Below, in pieces: positions 19,389 through 31,308 of a DNA stretch of 35,469 nt (position 1 is the first letter of the stretch; every line of letters starts with the position of its first letter). Location of the stretch: contig JAUYSY010000070.1 of the NCBI GenBank assembly GCA_030696155.1, positions 1-35,469 on the forward strand. The letters are read 5' to 3'. The translations under genes and the position numbers were made by a program. The notes under the pieces were generated by a model that searched no databases, was not told where the DNA came from, and was given only the letters and a program-made list of their open reading frames with translations. Source of the DNA: Alphaproteobacteria bacterium. Its GTDB lineage: Bacteria > Pseudomonadota > Alphaproteobacteria > JAUXUR01.

Positions 19389-19415
19389 TTGACTTTTTTA
19401 AAGCTTTTTTATAAT
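19389..19415 (+). promoter_or_regulatory. Possible sigma-70 promoter for the P-loop kinase gene
   Basis: TTGACT at 19389-19394 and a perfect TATAAT at 19410-19415 lie 45 bases upstream of the ATG at 19461. The spacer is 15 bases, shorter than ideal. The alternative hexamer TAATAT would give a 17-base spacer. This is a pattern match only. Confidence 0.35.
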
Positions 19416-19460
19416 ATGTCTAAACAAATTTAACTAACTTATAAAAAAAGAAATACACTA

Positions 19461-19982
19461 ATGTCATTAATTATTCCTTCAAAAATTATGATTTTTGGTA
19501 GACCTGGTGGCGGGAAATCTACTTTTGCGCGCATGCTTTCAACATTAACGAACATTCCTGTACATCATCTGGATCGTCATTTTTATCTACCGAATTGGGT
19601 GGAGCGCGATTATCAAGAATTTTTAGACATTCAACAATCAATTGTTGAAACAGATCGTTGGATTGTTGATGGCAATAATACAAAATCTTTAGAAATGCGA
19701 TATAAAAATGCCGATCTTGTTTTATATTTCAATTACCCAAAATTGACTTGTTATTGGCGCGTTCTTAAACGCTTTTTAACGAAAAAAGAAAATAGTGAAG
19801 ATCGCGCTGTTGGCTGCTCAGAAAATATTCGTTGGTGTTTATTAAAATATATGTGGCATTTCGAAGAACGTGTAAAATATCAACTTACAAAATTTCAAAA
19901 AGAATATCCTAAGGTTCAATTTGTAGAAATTCGTTCTGATGATGATCTAAAAATTGTAAAAAAGAAATATTTTTGCTTATAG
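19461..19982 (+). CDS. P-loop NTPase of the FlaR / topology-modulation (adenylate kinase-like) family
   Basis: The 173-residue protein begins with a Walker A motif GRPGGGKST at 13-21. It continues with HHLDRHFYLPNW, DRWIVDGNNTKSLEMRYKNAD and VLYFNYPKLTCYWRVLKRFL. This order is typical of small kinases annotated as DNA topology modulation protein FlaR, which resemble adenylate and shikimate kinases. The real substrate is unknown. The TAG stop codon at 19980-19982 is part of the left arm of a hairpin repeat. Confidence 0.85.
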   Translation: MSLIIPSKIMIFGRPGGGKSTFARMLSTLTNIPVHHLDRHFYLPNWVERDYQEFLDIQQSIVETDRWIVDGNNTKSLEMRYKNADLVLYFNYPKLTCYWRVLKRFLTKKENSEDRAVGCSENIRWCLLKYMWHFEERVKYQLTKFQKEYPKVQFVEIRSDDDLKIVKKKYFCL

Positions 19983-20049
19983 TCGATAGACATTGGAAGG
20001 ATGCACTTCGCTCGTTTTTCCTTGTCTACTCCTCAAGTCTATCAATTAT
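19979..20049. repeat. Hairpin repeat family, TAGTTGAT-arm type, internally deleted
   Basis: The ends ATAGTCGATAGACATTGG and CTCAAGTCTATCAATTAT are inverted repeats. The total is only 71 bases because the TGTATGAAG hairpin in the middle is missing, while GCACTTCGCTCG and TTCCTTGTCT remain. The left arm supplies the stop codon of the P-loop kinase gene. Confidence 0.8.
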
Positions 20050-20058
20050 AGAATATAA

Positions 20059-20093
20059 AAAAGGGTCCAAAAATTTATAATTTAGACCCTTTT
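20059..20093 (-). terminator. Rho-independent terminator-like hairpin
   Basis: AAAAGGGTC (20059-20067) pairs with GACCCTTTT (20085-20093) around a 17-base AT-rich loop. Read on the minus strand, the stem is followed by a T-rich run, so it should terminate the gene at 20136-20651. Because A and T runs flank both sides, it may work in both directions. Confidence 0.7.
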
Positions 20094-20135
20094 CTTTTAA
20101 ACAATTAAAAGATGTTTTTCAACAAAACCTTTTAA

Positions 20136-20651
20136 TTATTGTACTGGTGCTGGTGCTGGGGGTGCTGTTACTGCTTGTGCAGCACCGCCTGCAAGACCAC
20201 CTACGACTGATGCGCCAATACCAATGGCACCGCCAAGAAGCGCATCTTGTACAGCTGGTTTACCTAAAAGTGATGAGCCGACAGTTATTACTTTGCCTAT
20301 AACTTTACTTGCAAGAGATCCTAAAGTAGAAAAAATACTAAGGGTTGCAGGGTCATCCTTTAAAGCGTTTAGAGCATCGTTTGCTATATCAGGATTAGCG
20401 GCATGCATTTTATCTATTGCGCCTACGTGCACACCAGTTTTGGGATCACCCACTGGAATCATTTTATTACCCATCATTTTGAATTGTTGCGCTGTCCATA
20501 AGGTTGTTACACCTTCAGCATCAGAATGATCAGCTTTATGATCAGCATTATGGTGAACTTTAAATTTTTGAGGCGCATCTGCAAACGCAGAAAAGCTTGA
20601 TGACATCAATACTGTCGCGAAAGCGAGAGATAGACATAATTTTGTTTTCAT
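20136..20651 (-). CDS. Secreted hypothetical protein with Gly/Ala-rich C-terminus
   Basis: I do not recognise this 171-residue protein. It has a clear signal peptide ending near SSFSAFA-DA (residue 25). A His/Asp-rich segment follows (HHNADHKADHSDAE), then a polar middle part. The C-terminal 50 residues are Gly/Ala-rich with a GXXXG-like pattern (LLGGAIGIGASVVGGLAGGA) and end in Pro-Ala repeats. The glycine-zipper-like tail suggests membrane association or oligomer formation, but this is inference. An AGGAGGACT sequence precedes the ATG, and a terminator lies downstream, so the gene is a single unit. Confidence 0.75.
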   Translation of the reverse strand: MKTKLCLSLAFATVLMSSSFSAFADAPQKFKVHHNADHKADHSDAEGVTTLWTAQQFKMMGNKMIPVGDPKTGVHVGAIDKMHAANPDIANDALNALKDDPATLSIFSTLGSLASKVIGKVITVGSSLLGKPAVQDALLGGAIGIGASVVGGLAGGAAQAVTAPPAPAPVQ

Positions 20652-20723
20652 TTAGTCCTCCTGAGTTTTTTTGTTTGATTCTTATCTATTTAATTGTAAC
20701 ATAGATTTTTTTCCTGAACAATA

Positions 20724-22424
20724 TTAACTAACATTTTTTGTGGTTAAGGAAAGATTAAAAACAATATCGAGGGCTTCAGCGTAATCTGAGGAAAAATATA
20801 TATTATCTTTATGGTTCATCTCAATATTTTGAATAAGTTTTTTTACTTTATCCTGAACGCTGCTTAATATAATCGTGACATTACAAGCTTCAGCGTGCAA
20901 AAAAAAATCATTCAATCGTGCAAGGCCCGAGGCATCAATCATCGGCACATCGCGCATTCTTAAAATTAAAATTTCGACACCTTGATCCATACGATCAATT
21001 AAATCTTTCATTGGAATTGTCATACCAAAAAAGAAAGGACCTTGAATTTTATAAATTTCAACATTTTTAGGAATATTCTTACCAAAATGTTTTGAAATTT
21101 CTTGATTTTCATCATCGTCCTTTAAGGACTTGTTAATATTTTTAATAATAGCCAGCTCACTCATTCTGCGTGTAAAAAGCAAGGATGATAAAATAATGCC
21201 AATCGAAATAGCAAAGGTTAAATCTACAAATACAGTCAGCAAAAAAGTTAAAATTAGAATTAAAATATCAGATTTTGGCGCTTTAAAAATAAATTTAAAA
21301 TTTTCAATCTCACTCATATTTAGTGCAACTATAACAAGAATGGCTGCAAGTGATGCTAAAGGTAACCATTGTGCTAAAGGTGCTACAAGCAACATCATCA
21401 ACAATAAAAAAATTGCATGCAACATGCCTGCTATGGGGCTTCTTGCGCCTGCCCTAATATTTGTAGCTGTGCGCGCTATGGCCCCTGTTGCGGGTAATCC
21501 TGCAAAACAAGCTGATCCAATATTAGCTATACCTTGAGCGATAAGTTCGGCATCAGATCGATGGCGTGCACCCGTCATACCATCGGCAATGACCGCCGAT
21601 AATAATGATTCAATCCCTGCTAAAAATGCGATGGTAAAAGCTGAGGGCAATAATGTTATGCATTTGCTCCAGGTGAAATCAGGCAAAGATGGTGCAGGTA
21701 GACTTGATGAAATAATTCCAAATTCAGTACCAATTGTTGCCACTGGTAAATTAAAAAACCAAACACAAAGGGCACCAAATGTAACCACAATTAAAAAATA
21801 AGGACCCCTTGGCCAAAAATGACGGCCCAAAAATAAAAGGGCTAAACTGATAAGTGAAAGGGCAATGGCTGGCAAATGTGCCGTATCTATTTTTTTAAAA
21901 TAAATTTCCCATTTGGGTATAAAATCACCTGGCAATTTTGTAATTTGTAGTCCTAAAAGATCTTTAATCTGGCTTGAAAAAATAATAACGGCAATGCCGG
22001 CCGTAAAACCTGTAATAACCGGAAAAGGAATATATTTAATGATGCTTCCAAACCTGCAAAGCCCAAAGATAATCAGTAAAACACCGGCCATGATCGTGGC
22101 TATTAAAAGACCATCATATCCATGGCTTTCAATAATATGATAGACAATGACAACAAAGGCGCCTGTGGGGCCGCCAATTTGATAACGTGATCCACCCAAA
22201 AAGGAAATTAGAAATCCTGCAATAATAGCGGTTATTATACCTTTATCTGGCGTTGACCCAGACGCAATCGCAAGTGCCATAGATAAAGGAAGCGCAACAA
22301 TCGCGACTGTCAACCCTGCCATAAAATCAGCTTTAAAATGGTTGAATTTATAACCTTCTTTAAAAACAGTCCATATTTTGGGTGTAAATGCTAATGGATT
22401 AAAAAATTGTACTAAACGTTTCAT
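20724..22424 (-). CDS. SulP family anion transporter with STAS domain
   Basis: From the ATG at 22424 the protein has 566 residues. An upstream GTG in the same frame would add 15 residues that do not look like the family. The N-terminal half shows ADFMAGLTVAIVALPLSMAL, GSRYQIGGPTGAFVVI and about ten or more membrane segments, all typical of SulP. The C-terminal 110 residues form a STAS domain, with ILILRMRDVPMIDASGLARL. SulP proteins carry sulfate, bicarbonate or dicarboxylates, and the substrate cannot be told from the sequence. A possible small Cys-rich reading frame ends 33 bases upstream. Confidence 0.92.
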   Translation of the reverse strand: MKRLVQFFNPLAFTPKIWTVFKEGYKFNHFKADFMAGLTVAIVALPLSMALAIASGSTPDKGIITAIIAGFLISFLGGSRYQIGGPTGAFVVIVYHIIESHGYDGLLIATIMAGVLLIIFGLCRFGSIIKYIPFPVITGFTAGIAVIIFSSQIKDLLGLQITKLPGDFIPKWEIYFKKIDTAHLPAIALSLISLALLFLGRHFWPRGPYFLIVVTFGALCVWFFNLPVATIGTEFGIISSSLPAPSLPDFTWSKCITLLPSAFTIAFLAGIESLLSAVIADGMTGARHRSDAELIAQGIANIGSACFAGLPATGAIARTATNIRAGARSPIAGMLHAIFLLLMMLLVAPLAQWLPLASLAAILVIVALNMSEIENFKFIFKAPKSDILILILTFLLTVFVDLTFAISIGIILSSLLFTRRMSELAIIKNINKSLKDDDENQEISKHFGKNIPKNVEIYKIQGPFFFGMTIPMKDLIDRMDQGVEILILRMRDVPMIDASGLARLNDFFLHAEACNVTIILSSVQDKVKKLIQNIEMNHKDNIYFSSDYAEALDIVFNLSLTTKNVS

Positions 22425-22456
22425 GATGTTGCCTGGTAACAAAGGGGGATATTGAT

Positions 22457-22588
22457 TTATATCATACACCTTATGAATTCCAAAAAGTAAGAAAAAATAA
22501 TATTATCTTGCAGGTAACGCATTTTAACATCATCGAGATAACCATCTTCCATCGCACAATGACAATTTTGACAAGTAATTTTTTTCAT
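22457..22588 (-). CDS. Possible 43-residue Cys-rich peptide upstream of sulP
   Basis: This short frame begins ATGAAAAAAATTACTTG after an AAGGAAGAAAATGCT Shine-Dalgarno region and encodes MKKITCQNCHCAMEDGYLDD followed by 23 less distinctive residues. The CxxCxC pattern and MEDGYL resemble the first half of small zinc-ribbon proteins of the CPxCGxxMExGYL type. The second Cys pair is absent, so it may be a remnant. It is too short to be sure that it is translated. Confidence 0.4.
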   Translation of the reverse strand: MKKITCQNCHCAMEDGYLDDVKMRYLQDNIIFSYFLEFIRCMI

Positions 22589-22707
22589 AGCATTTTCTTC
22601 CTTTTTATATTATAAGAATTATTATGTTTAAAATTAATTAAAATTATTTAATTGAGGTTTACAAAACACTCTTATGTAAATAAACAATGCACTCTATCAT
22701 GAAAGAT

Positions 22708-22738
22708 TTGACAATTTTGATCATTATAAGGTTAGAAT
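22708..22738 (+). promoter_or_regulatory. Possible promoter upstream of lpxC
   Basis: A consensus TTGACA lies at 22708-22713 and a TAGAAT at 22733-22738, with a 19-base spacer, longer than optimal. It is about 90 bases before the lpxC start codon. This is a pattern match only. Confidence 0.3.
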
Positions 22739-22827
22739 GGTGGAAAGTATGATAAGGGCTTGCAATCTATATAAGACTACTTTAAAACTTTCATATTACA
22801 GTAACAAAATGGGGTTTACATCAACCG

Positions 22828-23811
22828 ATGAGTGCAAAAATAATTCATCACCTTTTTAAGGGTTTGACGCAAGAGGAGAAAAAAGATTCTCCAAAGCAAA
22901 GAACACTTAAAAACCCTATACATTGTTTTGGTACTGGGGTTCATGGCGGACGTAAAGTATCGATGTGGCTTTTACCAGCACCTTTAAATACAGGCATTAT
23001 TTTTCGTCGTATAGATATTTCAGGCCAACAAACGATTATTCCTGCAAAATGGGAAAATGTAGTCGATACAAGACTATGTACGGTTATTGGTCATTCTAAT
23101 GGCGTCAAAATTGCAACCATTGAACATTTAATGTCAGCACTTTATGGTTGCAATATTGATAATGTTATTATTGAAATTGACGGTCCTGAAGTTCCTATTA
23201 TGGATGGAAGCGCTGCACCTTTTGTTTTCCTGATTGAATGTGCAGGGCAAATTGAACAAGATGCACCGCGCATGGCGATAGAAGTCACAAAAACAATTAC
23301 GGTAGAAAATGGCAAATCATGGGCAAGTTTAACGCCTGCACCCCATTTTTCAGTCAGCTTCGAACTTAATTATGAAAATTCCCCTTTAGCACAGCAACAT
23401 TTAACTTTAGGTTTATATCAGGCAAGTTTTAAATCTGATATTTCGCGTGCACGATCATTTGGTTTTTTACATGATTGGGATAAATTACGCGAAAACGGTT
23501 ATGCGCTTGGCGCATCTTTGGATAATGCCGTTGTTATCACTGGCGATAAAATTATGAATGATGGCGGACTTCGCTATGATGATGAATTCGTACGTCATAA
23601 AATTCTTGATTGCGTTGGTGATCTTTATTTAGCCGGTGCACCACTCATTGCGCATTTCACAGGTGTTCGTTCGGGACATGCTTTAAATTGTGCTTTGCTT
23701 AAAAAACTATTTGAAGACACATCAGCTTGGCATTTAAGACCTGCTAATCCACCACGTCATGTTCAAGTGCTTCCATGGGAGCATGCAAGTGAATTGGCAG
23801 TCGCAAATTAA
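22828..23811 (+). CDS. lpxC: UDP-3-O-acyl-N-acetylglucosamine deacetylase LpxC
   Basis: The 327-residue enzyme carries out the committed step of lipid A synthesis in the cytoplasm. The zinc ligands are H100 in TIEHLMSAL, and H257 and D261 in HKILDCVGD. H284 in GHALNC is the expected catalytic histidine, and the MDGSAAPF motif is present. There is an N-terminal extension of about 25 residues before the family's usual start (LKNPIHCFGTGVHGG). No strong Shine-Dalgarno sequence precedes the ATG at 22828, and no later ATG precedes the conserved region. Its presence means the organism makes lipid A. Confidence 0.96.
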   Translation: MSAKIIHHLFKGLTQEEKKDSPKQRTLKNPIHCFGTGVHGGRKVSMWLLPAPLNTGIIFRRIDISGQQTIIPAKWENVVDTRLCTVIGHSNGVKIATIEHLMSALYGCNIDNVIIEIDGPEVPIMDGSAAPFVFLIECAGQIEQDAPRMAIEVTKTITVENGKSWASLTPAPHFSVSFELNYENSPLAQQHLTLGLYQASFKSDISRARSFGFLHDWDKLRENGYALGASLDNAVVITGDKIMNDGGLRYDDEFVRHKILDCVGDLYLAGAPLIAHFTGVRSGHALNCALLKKLFEDTSAWHLRPANPPRHVQVLPWEHASELAVAN

Positions 23812-23821
23812 TACACTTCCT

Positions 23822-23927
23822 GTTTTAAACTGTGGAGGGCGTCAGATTTTGGGATTCAATATGCTCATGTATAAAAGGATACACTCGCATGTCTCACCAC
23901 ACAGTCTTTCTACCCACATTTTAAAAC
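23822..23927. repeat. Hairpin repeat family, TTTTAAA-arm type
   Basis: The ends GTTTTAAACTGTGG and CCACATTTTAAAAC form an inverted repeat with one mismatch. The centre has GCTCATGTATAAAAGGATACA, again the TGTAT/ATACA hairpin. It begins ten bases after the lpxC stop codon. It is the only copy of this arm type in the window. Confidence 0.8.
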
Positions 23928-23965
23928 CGTTTGTGTCTAAACAATAGAAGAGATATTAAAATAAT

Positions 23966-24778
23966 ATGTTAAGGACTTTAAAGTTGCGTTTTTTAACTCC
24001 ATTCGCTTTGAGTGTTTTAATTCTTTCTGGATGTGCTAAAAAAGAAGAATATATAGAGCGTCCTGTTGAAATTATTTACAATGATGCGTACGATAATTTT
24101 AAAAATGGCTCTTATGGAAAAGCAGCACCAGCTTTCGAAGAAGTTGAGCGCCAACATCCTTATTCTTTGTGGGCTATAAAATCCCAATTAATGGCAGCCT
24201 TTTCATATTATGCTGATGATAAATATGATGATGCTGTTATCATATTAGACAAATTTATTGCGTTACGACCAGGTGATAAAGATATTGCTTATGCGCATTA
24301 TCTAAAATCCATTTGTTTTTACGAACGCATATCTGACGTTGGTCGCGATCAAATTATGACAGAGCTTGCTCTTAAAAGTTTTGATGAGCTCATTAAACGT
24401 TTTCCAGATTCACATTATGCAAAAGATGCGAATGTCAAAAGAAACCTCGTTTTTGATCATTTAGCAGGTAAAGAAATGGAAATTGGCCGTTTTTATCTTA
24501 ACAAAGGTCAATATACAGCTGCTTTAAGCCGTTTTACACGTGTGATGAATCAATATCAAAAAACAACACATATCGAAGAAGCTTTGTATCGTTTGGTTGA
24601 GTGTTATTTGGCTTTGGGCATTCAAACCGAAGCTAAAAAGATTGCGGCCATTTTGGGGCATAATTATCCAGCGTCCATTTGGTATCGTAATGCTTTTGAT
24701 CTTATTAAATCGGGTAATATTAATCCGAAATATGAACCGGATTCTTGGTGGTCGAGACCTTGGAAACACATACTCTAG
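23966..24778 (+). CDS. bamD: Outer membrane assembly lipoprotein BamD
   Basis: The 270-residue protein has a lipoprotein signal peptide with lipobox LSGC (Cys23) and a TPR-like helical body: AYDNFKNGSYGKAAPAFEEV, LDKFIALRPGD and FDELIKRFPDSHYAKDA. BamD is an essential part of the BAM complex that inserts beta-barrels in the outer membrane. The position between lpxC and recN fits alphaproteobacterial gene order. The TAG stop codon at 24776-24778 is the first three bases of a hairpin repeat. Confidence 0.94.
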   Translation: MLRTLKLRFLTPFALSVLILSGCAKKEEYIERPVEIIYNDAYDNFKNGSYGKAAPAFEEVERQHPYSLWAIKSQLMAAFSYYADDKYDDAVIILDKFIALRPGDKDIAYAHYLKSICFYERISDVGRDQIMTELALKSFDELIKRFPDSHYAKDANVKRNLVFDHLAGKEMEIGRFYLNKGQYTAALSRFTRVMNQYQKTTHIEEALYRLVECYLALGIQTEAKKIAAILGHNYPASIWYRNAFDLIKSGNINPKYEPDSWWSRPWKHIL

Positions 24779-24875
24779 TTGATGGACTTGGATTGATACG
24801 TCGTCGCAATTCGCTCATGTATGAAGAATACACTTCGCTTATTGCTCCTTGTCTGAATCTCAAGTCTATCAACTA
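24776..24875. repeat. Hairpin repeat family, TAGTTGAT-arm type
   Basis: This copy is nearly identical in plan to 7042-7143: the ends are TAGTTGATGGACTTGG and CAAGTCTATCAACTA, and the core is GCTCATGTATGAAGAATACA. Its first three bases are the bamD stop codon, and recN begins 58 bases after its end. Confidence 0.87.
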
Positions 24876-24933
24876 TACGCTTCATTAAAGAATAGGCAAA
24901 AAATAAGCTGCTAACCAACGAGTTTCTCATAAG

Positions 24934-28712
<3,779 letters not shown>

Positions 28713-28772
28713 CATAAATATTTTTTGTGATATCTATAACAATTGATTCCAAACAAATTAAAAAGGTAAATT

Positions 28773-29660
28773 ATGAAGCGCTTAAAAATTATAATAATCT
28801 CTTTCTTTTTATGTTCTTCGTCTGTTTTTGCTGAAACATATGAAGAAAGAAAAGAACGGCATTTTCAAATTACACAATTTGTATTAAATACAATTGAGGA
28901 ATTATTTGATAATTCAATTGATGACGAAAAGAAAGACATTGTTTCAAAAAAAATAAGCTGCAATTATTTAAGGCAATTAAAAAATATCAAAGATCTAGAA
29001 TTTGATAAATTATACGAATTAGAAAAAAGAGATCCAGAAGTTGATGCAACAAATGTTCTAGCATTAGCCATTTGTTTAGGAGATACGACTTCATTATATA
29101 AATTTTTAAATTATGTTGATGATATAAATGACAAAAAATATTGGGTATGGGGATATAGACAACTTTATACAATGGCACATTTAATTTTAGACCCACAATA
29201 CCCCATTGTTACACACGAAATTTCTCTTAAAACACGATTACATATTATGGATATGCTTATTCAAAAAGGGCTAGATTTTGATATTATTCCTGCAACAGAA
29301 ATATACAGAAATCCTGCTTTAGCAGCAGGTGATCCTAGCGGACACGAAATTTGCGCACCTTTTATTGAAGAAAATACTAATTTGATATATAGAAATATTG
29401 CGGATGAATTACGTGTTAGAGCGTTATTAGCAGGCGCTAATCCAATTGTATGCGGCTCTTCGTTTAGCGGTATTCCAATTGTTTCACGTCCTTATGAAAA
29501 TGATAAATATCAACATAATAAGCCGCTTATTGTAACATCACAAGCTTATGGTTGGTTAAAATATTTACAATTAATGAACAAACAAATTGAAGAGAATCTA
29601 ACAAATCCATTTTTTAAACTCGCATTACATCCCAAATTAGAAAAAGTGATCAAAGAATAA
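28773..29660 (+). CDS. Secreted hypothetical protein A, divergent ankyrin-like, tandem paralogue
   Basis: The 295-residue protein has a signal peptide ending near SSVFA-ET (residue 20), so it is exported. The rest is helical. It contains three stretches that resemble ankyrin repeats: NVLALAICLGDTTSLYKFLN, then AHLIL together with RLHIMDMLIQKGLDFDI, and NPALAAGDP with ELRVRALLAGANP. It is strongly similar over its whole length to the protein at 30037-30951, most clearly in DPEVDATNVLALAICLGD and YWVWGY. AAAAAGGTAAATT precedes the ATG. The function is unknown. A host-directed or periplasmic binding role is only an inference. Confidence 0.75.
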   Translation: MKRLKIIIISFFLCSSSVFAETYEERKERHFQITQFVLNTIEELFDNSIDDEKKDIVSKKISCNYLRQLKNIKDLEFDKLYELEKRDPEVDATNVLALAICLGDTTSLYKFLNYVDDINDKKYWVWGYRQLYTMAHLILDPQYPIVTHEISLKTRLHIMDMLIQKGLDFDIIPATEIYRNPALAAGDPSGHEICAPFIEENTNLIYRNIADELRVRALLAGANPIVCGSSFSGIPIVSRPYENDKYQHNKPLIVTSQAYGWLKYLQLMNKQIEENLTNPFFKLALHPKLEKVIKE

Positions 29661-30036
29661 ATTAAAAAGGTAAGGAGGAAGAAAAATACCTCCTTACAAT
29701 AAACGCTGCAATACCAACAAGAAATTTGTTCTAATTAACCAGTTGATCAAATTTTTGAACAACTTCAATAGTCTTAACATAGTTAAATTAATAAAGCCTG
29801 TTATGCTACTCCTTTGCCAAGGGGTCAATTCTTTAGGGGCTAAATTTCTTGCATTAACATAGAATGTTTAAATTTTTTCAACTGAAATTATTGCTGTATA
29901 AAATTTGTATCTAGAATTAGACAAAACAGCGTCATGTATATTGACATATTTTTATTTTAATATACCATAATTTAAAACAAATATTGGATATTTAAGAAAT
30001 AATTCGTTTAAATAATATTAATTAAAAGGACAGAAC
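29661..30036. other. Intergenic region with remnant of the SYLF gene tail
   Basis: No intact gene was seen. 29755-29803 resembles 30988-31035, and 29806-29840 resembles the last codons of the SYLF gene at 31309-31343. On the minus strand it can still be read as PKELTPWQR against PKELLPWQR. The order is the same in both places, so this is the remnant of a segmental duplication. A hairpin lies at 29670-29697. Confidence 0.7.
29670..29697. terminator. Terminator-like hairpin after paralogue A
   Basis: GTAAGGAGG (29670-29678) pairs perfectly with CCTCCTTAC (29689-29697) around a ten-base loop, ten bases after the stop codon. There is no T run on the plus-strand side. The minus-strand side reads CTTTTTAAT. 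It is therefore an uncertain terminator for paralogue A, or an RNA-stabilising stem. Confidence 0.45.
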
Positions 30037-30951
30037 ATGAACCGATTAAAATACATATGGATTTTCTTCTTTTTATTATCTTCATCTGCTTTTAGCGGAA
30101 TATCTGAAGAAAAAATAAAAGAATCACGTAAAATAGCACAATTTATATTAAATACAATTGATAATCAATTTGACCATTCATCTGAAAATGAAAAGAGAAT
30201 TATTGTTTCAAAAAAAATAAGCAATTCTTATTTAAGAAATTTACAACTTGAATATTTTGATATTGATAATTTATATCAATTAGACAGCAGAGATCCTGAA
30301 GTTGACACAACTAATGTACTAGCATTGGCTATTTGTTTGGGTGATACAAATTTATTAAATAAATTCTTAAATTATGTTGATAATATTAATGATTCAAAAT
30401 ACTGGGTATGGGGTTATGGACAATCATATACGATGGCACATTTGATTTTGGATCCACAATATCCTATTAGAACAGATGATATTTCTCTTGAAGCAAGATT
30501 GAGCATTATGGATATGCTTATTCAAAGAGGTATAAATTTTGAGATTGTTCCCATTAGCATATCGTGTCACAGAAATCCAGCTTTAGCTGCAGGTGAACCT
30601 GGTGGTAACCCTATTAACGCACTCGTTAAGAATGATAATGGTTTTATAGAATATCAAAATATTATAGACGAATTACGGGTAAGAGCGTTATTGGCAGGCG
30701 CTAATCCTTGTGTGCATGGATCTTCATTTTTTGGCCTTCCTATTGTTTCATGTCCTTTCAGAAATGGAAATTATGAATTTGATCAGCCACGTAAGATATT
30801 TGCAAAATATGATAGTTTGTCTTGGAATTATTATGTCAACATAATAAGTAAACAAGTTACTGCGGTTAAAATCAGTTCATCTTTTAAACCTATATTACAC
30901 TATACGTTAGTAGATGCCGTTATGAAACATTGGTTGGAAGCAAGTAATTAG
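30037..30951 (+). CDS. Secreted hypothetical protein B, divergent ankyrin-like, tandem paralogue
   Basis: The 304-residue protein is a paralogue of the one at 28773-29660. It has its own signal peptide (residues 1-20, ending near SSAFS-GI), the same ankyrin-like units (NVLALAICLGDTNLLNKFLN, RLSIMDMLIQRGINFEI, ELRVRALLAGANP), and the same spacing. The centre is better conserved than the ends, and the last 60 residues differ most. AAAAGGACAGAAC precedes the ATG. The two genes and their flanks arose by segmental duplication. No function can be assigned. Confidence 0.75.
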   Translation: MNRLKYIWIFFFLLSSSAFSGISEEKIKESRKIAQFILNTIDNQFDHSSENEKRIIVSKKISNSYLRNLQLEYFDIDNLYQLDSRDPEVDTTNVLALAICLGDTNLLNKFLNYVDNINDSKYWVWGYGQSYTMAHLILDPQYPIRTDDISLEARLSIMDMLIQRGINFEIVPISISCHRNPALAAGEPGGNPINALVKNDNGFIEYQNIIDELRVRALLAGANPCVHGSSFFGLPIVSCPFRNGNYEFDQPRKIFAKYDSLSWNYYVNIISKQVTAVKISSSFKPILHYTLVDAVMKHWLEASN

Positions 30952-31308
30952 GGATGATTCAAGAGGATAATTTCTTCTTGAAATCACTTGAACAACTTCA
31001 AGATTCTCAACATAGTTAAATTTATTAGGTCTGTTTAAGAGCGATCTACGGGACAATTTGTATTTTTATGCTAGAAACTTGTCCACACACAATTGTTTTC
31101 CTGGACTCGTTGAAGCGAAGCTTCATACGTAGATCCAGGATCCAAATCAAAACACATGCTCGAAGAGCATAGCAAAATTATTTAAATATTGTTAATTGGA
31201 CCATGAATCCGTGCTCGAAGCTTTGCTTCTCGCCTGTTCAGGGAAACGGCTGTTATTTGGTAGGTTTCTATCCAAAATTAAATTTTTGTCCAGTAGATTG
31301 GTTTAAGA
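30952..31308. other. Intergenic region holding MITE copy 2
   Basis: This stretch has a weak stem near 30956-30985 (TTCAAGA...TCTTGAA), the flank shared with copy A of the duplication (30988-31035), and then the inserted element at 31041-31300. No gene was seen. Confidence 0.65.
31041..31300. mobile_element. MITE-like element, copy 2, with 8-base target duplication
   Basis: The element of 260 bases begins GCGATCTACGGGACAA and ends with the inverse of CAATCTACTGGACAA, so it has terminal inverted repeats that continue imperfectly for about 39 bases (TAGAAAC near their inner end). It is flanked by GTTTAAGA at 31033-31040 and 31301-31308, an 8-base direct repeat. The related site in the older duplicate has a single GTTATG-like version at about 29801. 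The inside holds another large inverted repeat and no coding region. The right flank abuts the stop codon of the SYLF gene. Confidence 0.8.

Noticed and set aside
22425-22469. Upstream GTG start for the SulP transporter
   Set aside because: The 15 added residues are not family-like, and an ATG with normal membrane-protein start follows at 22424.
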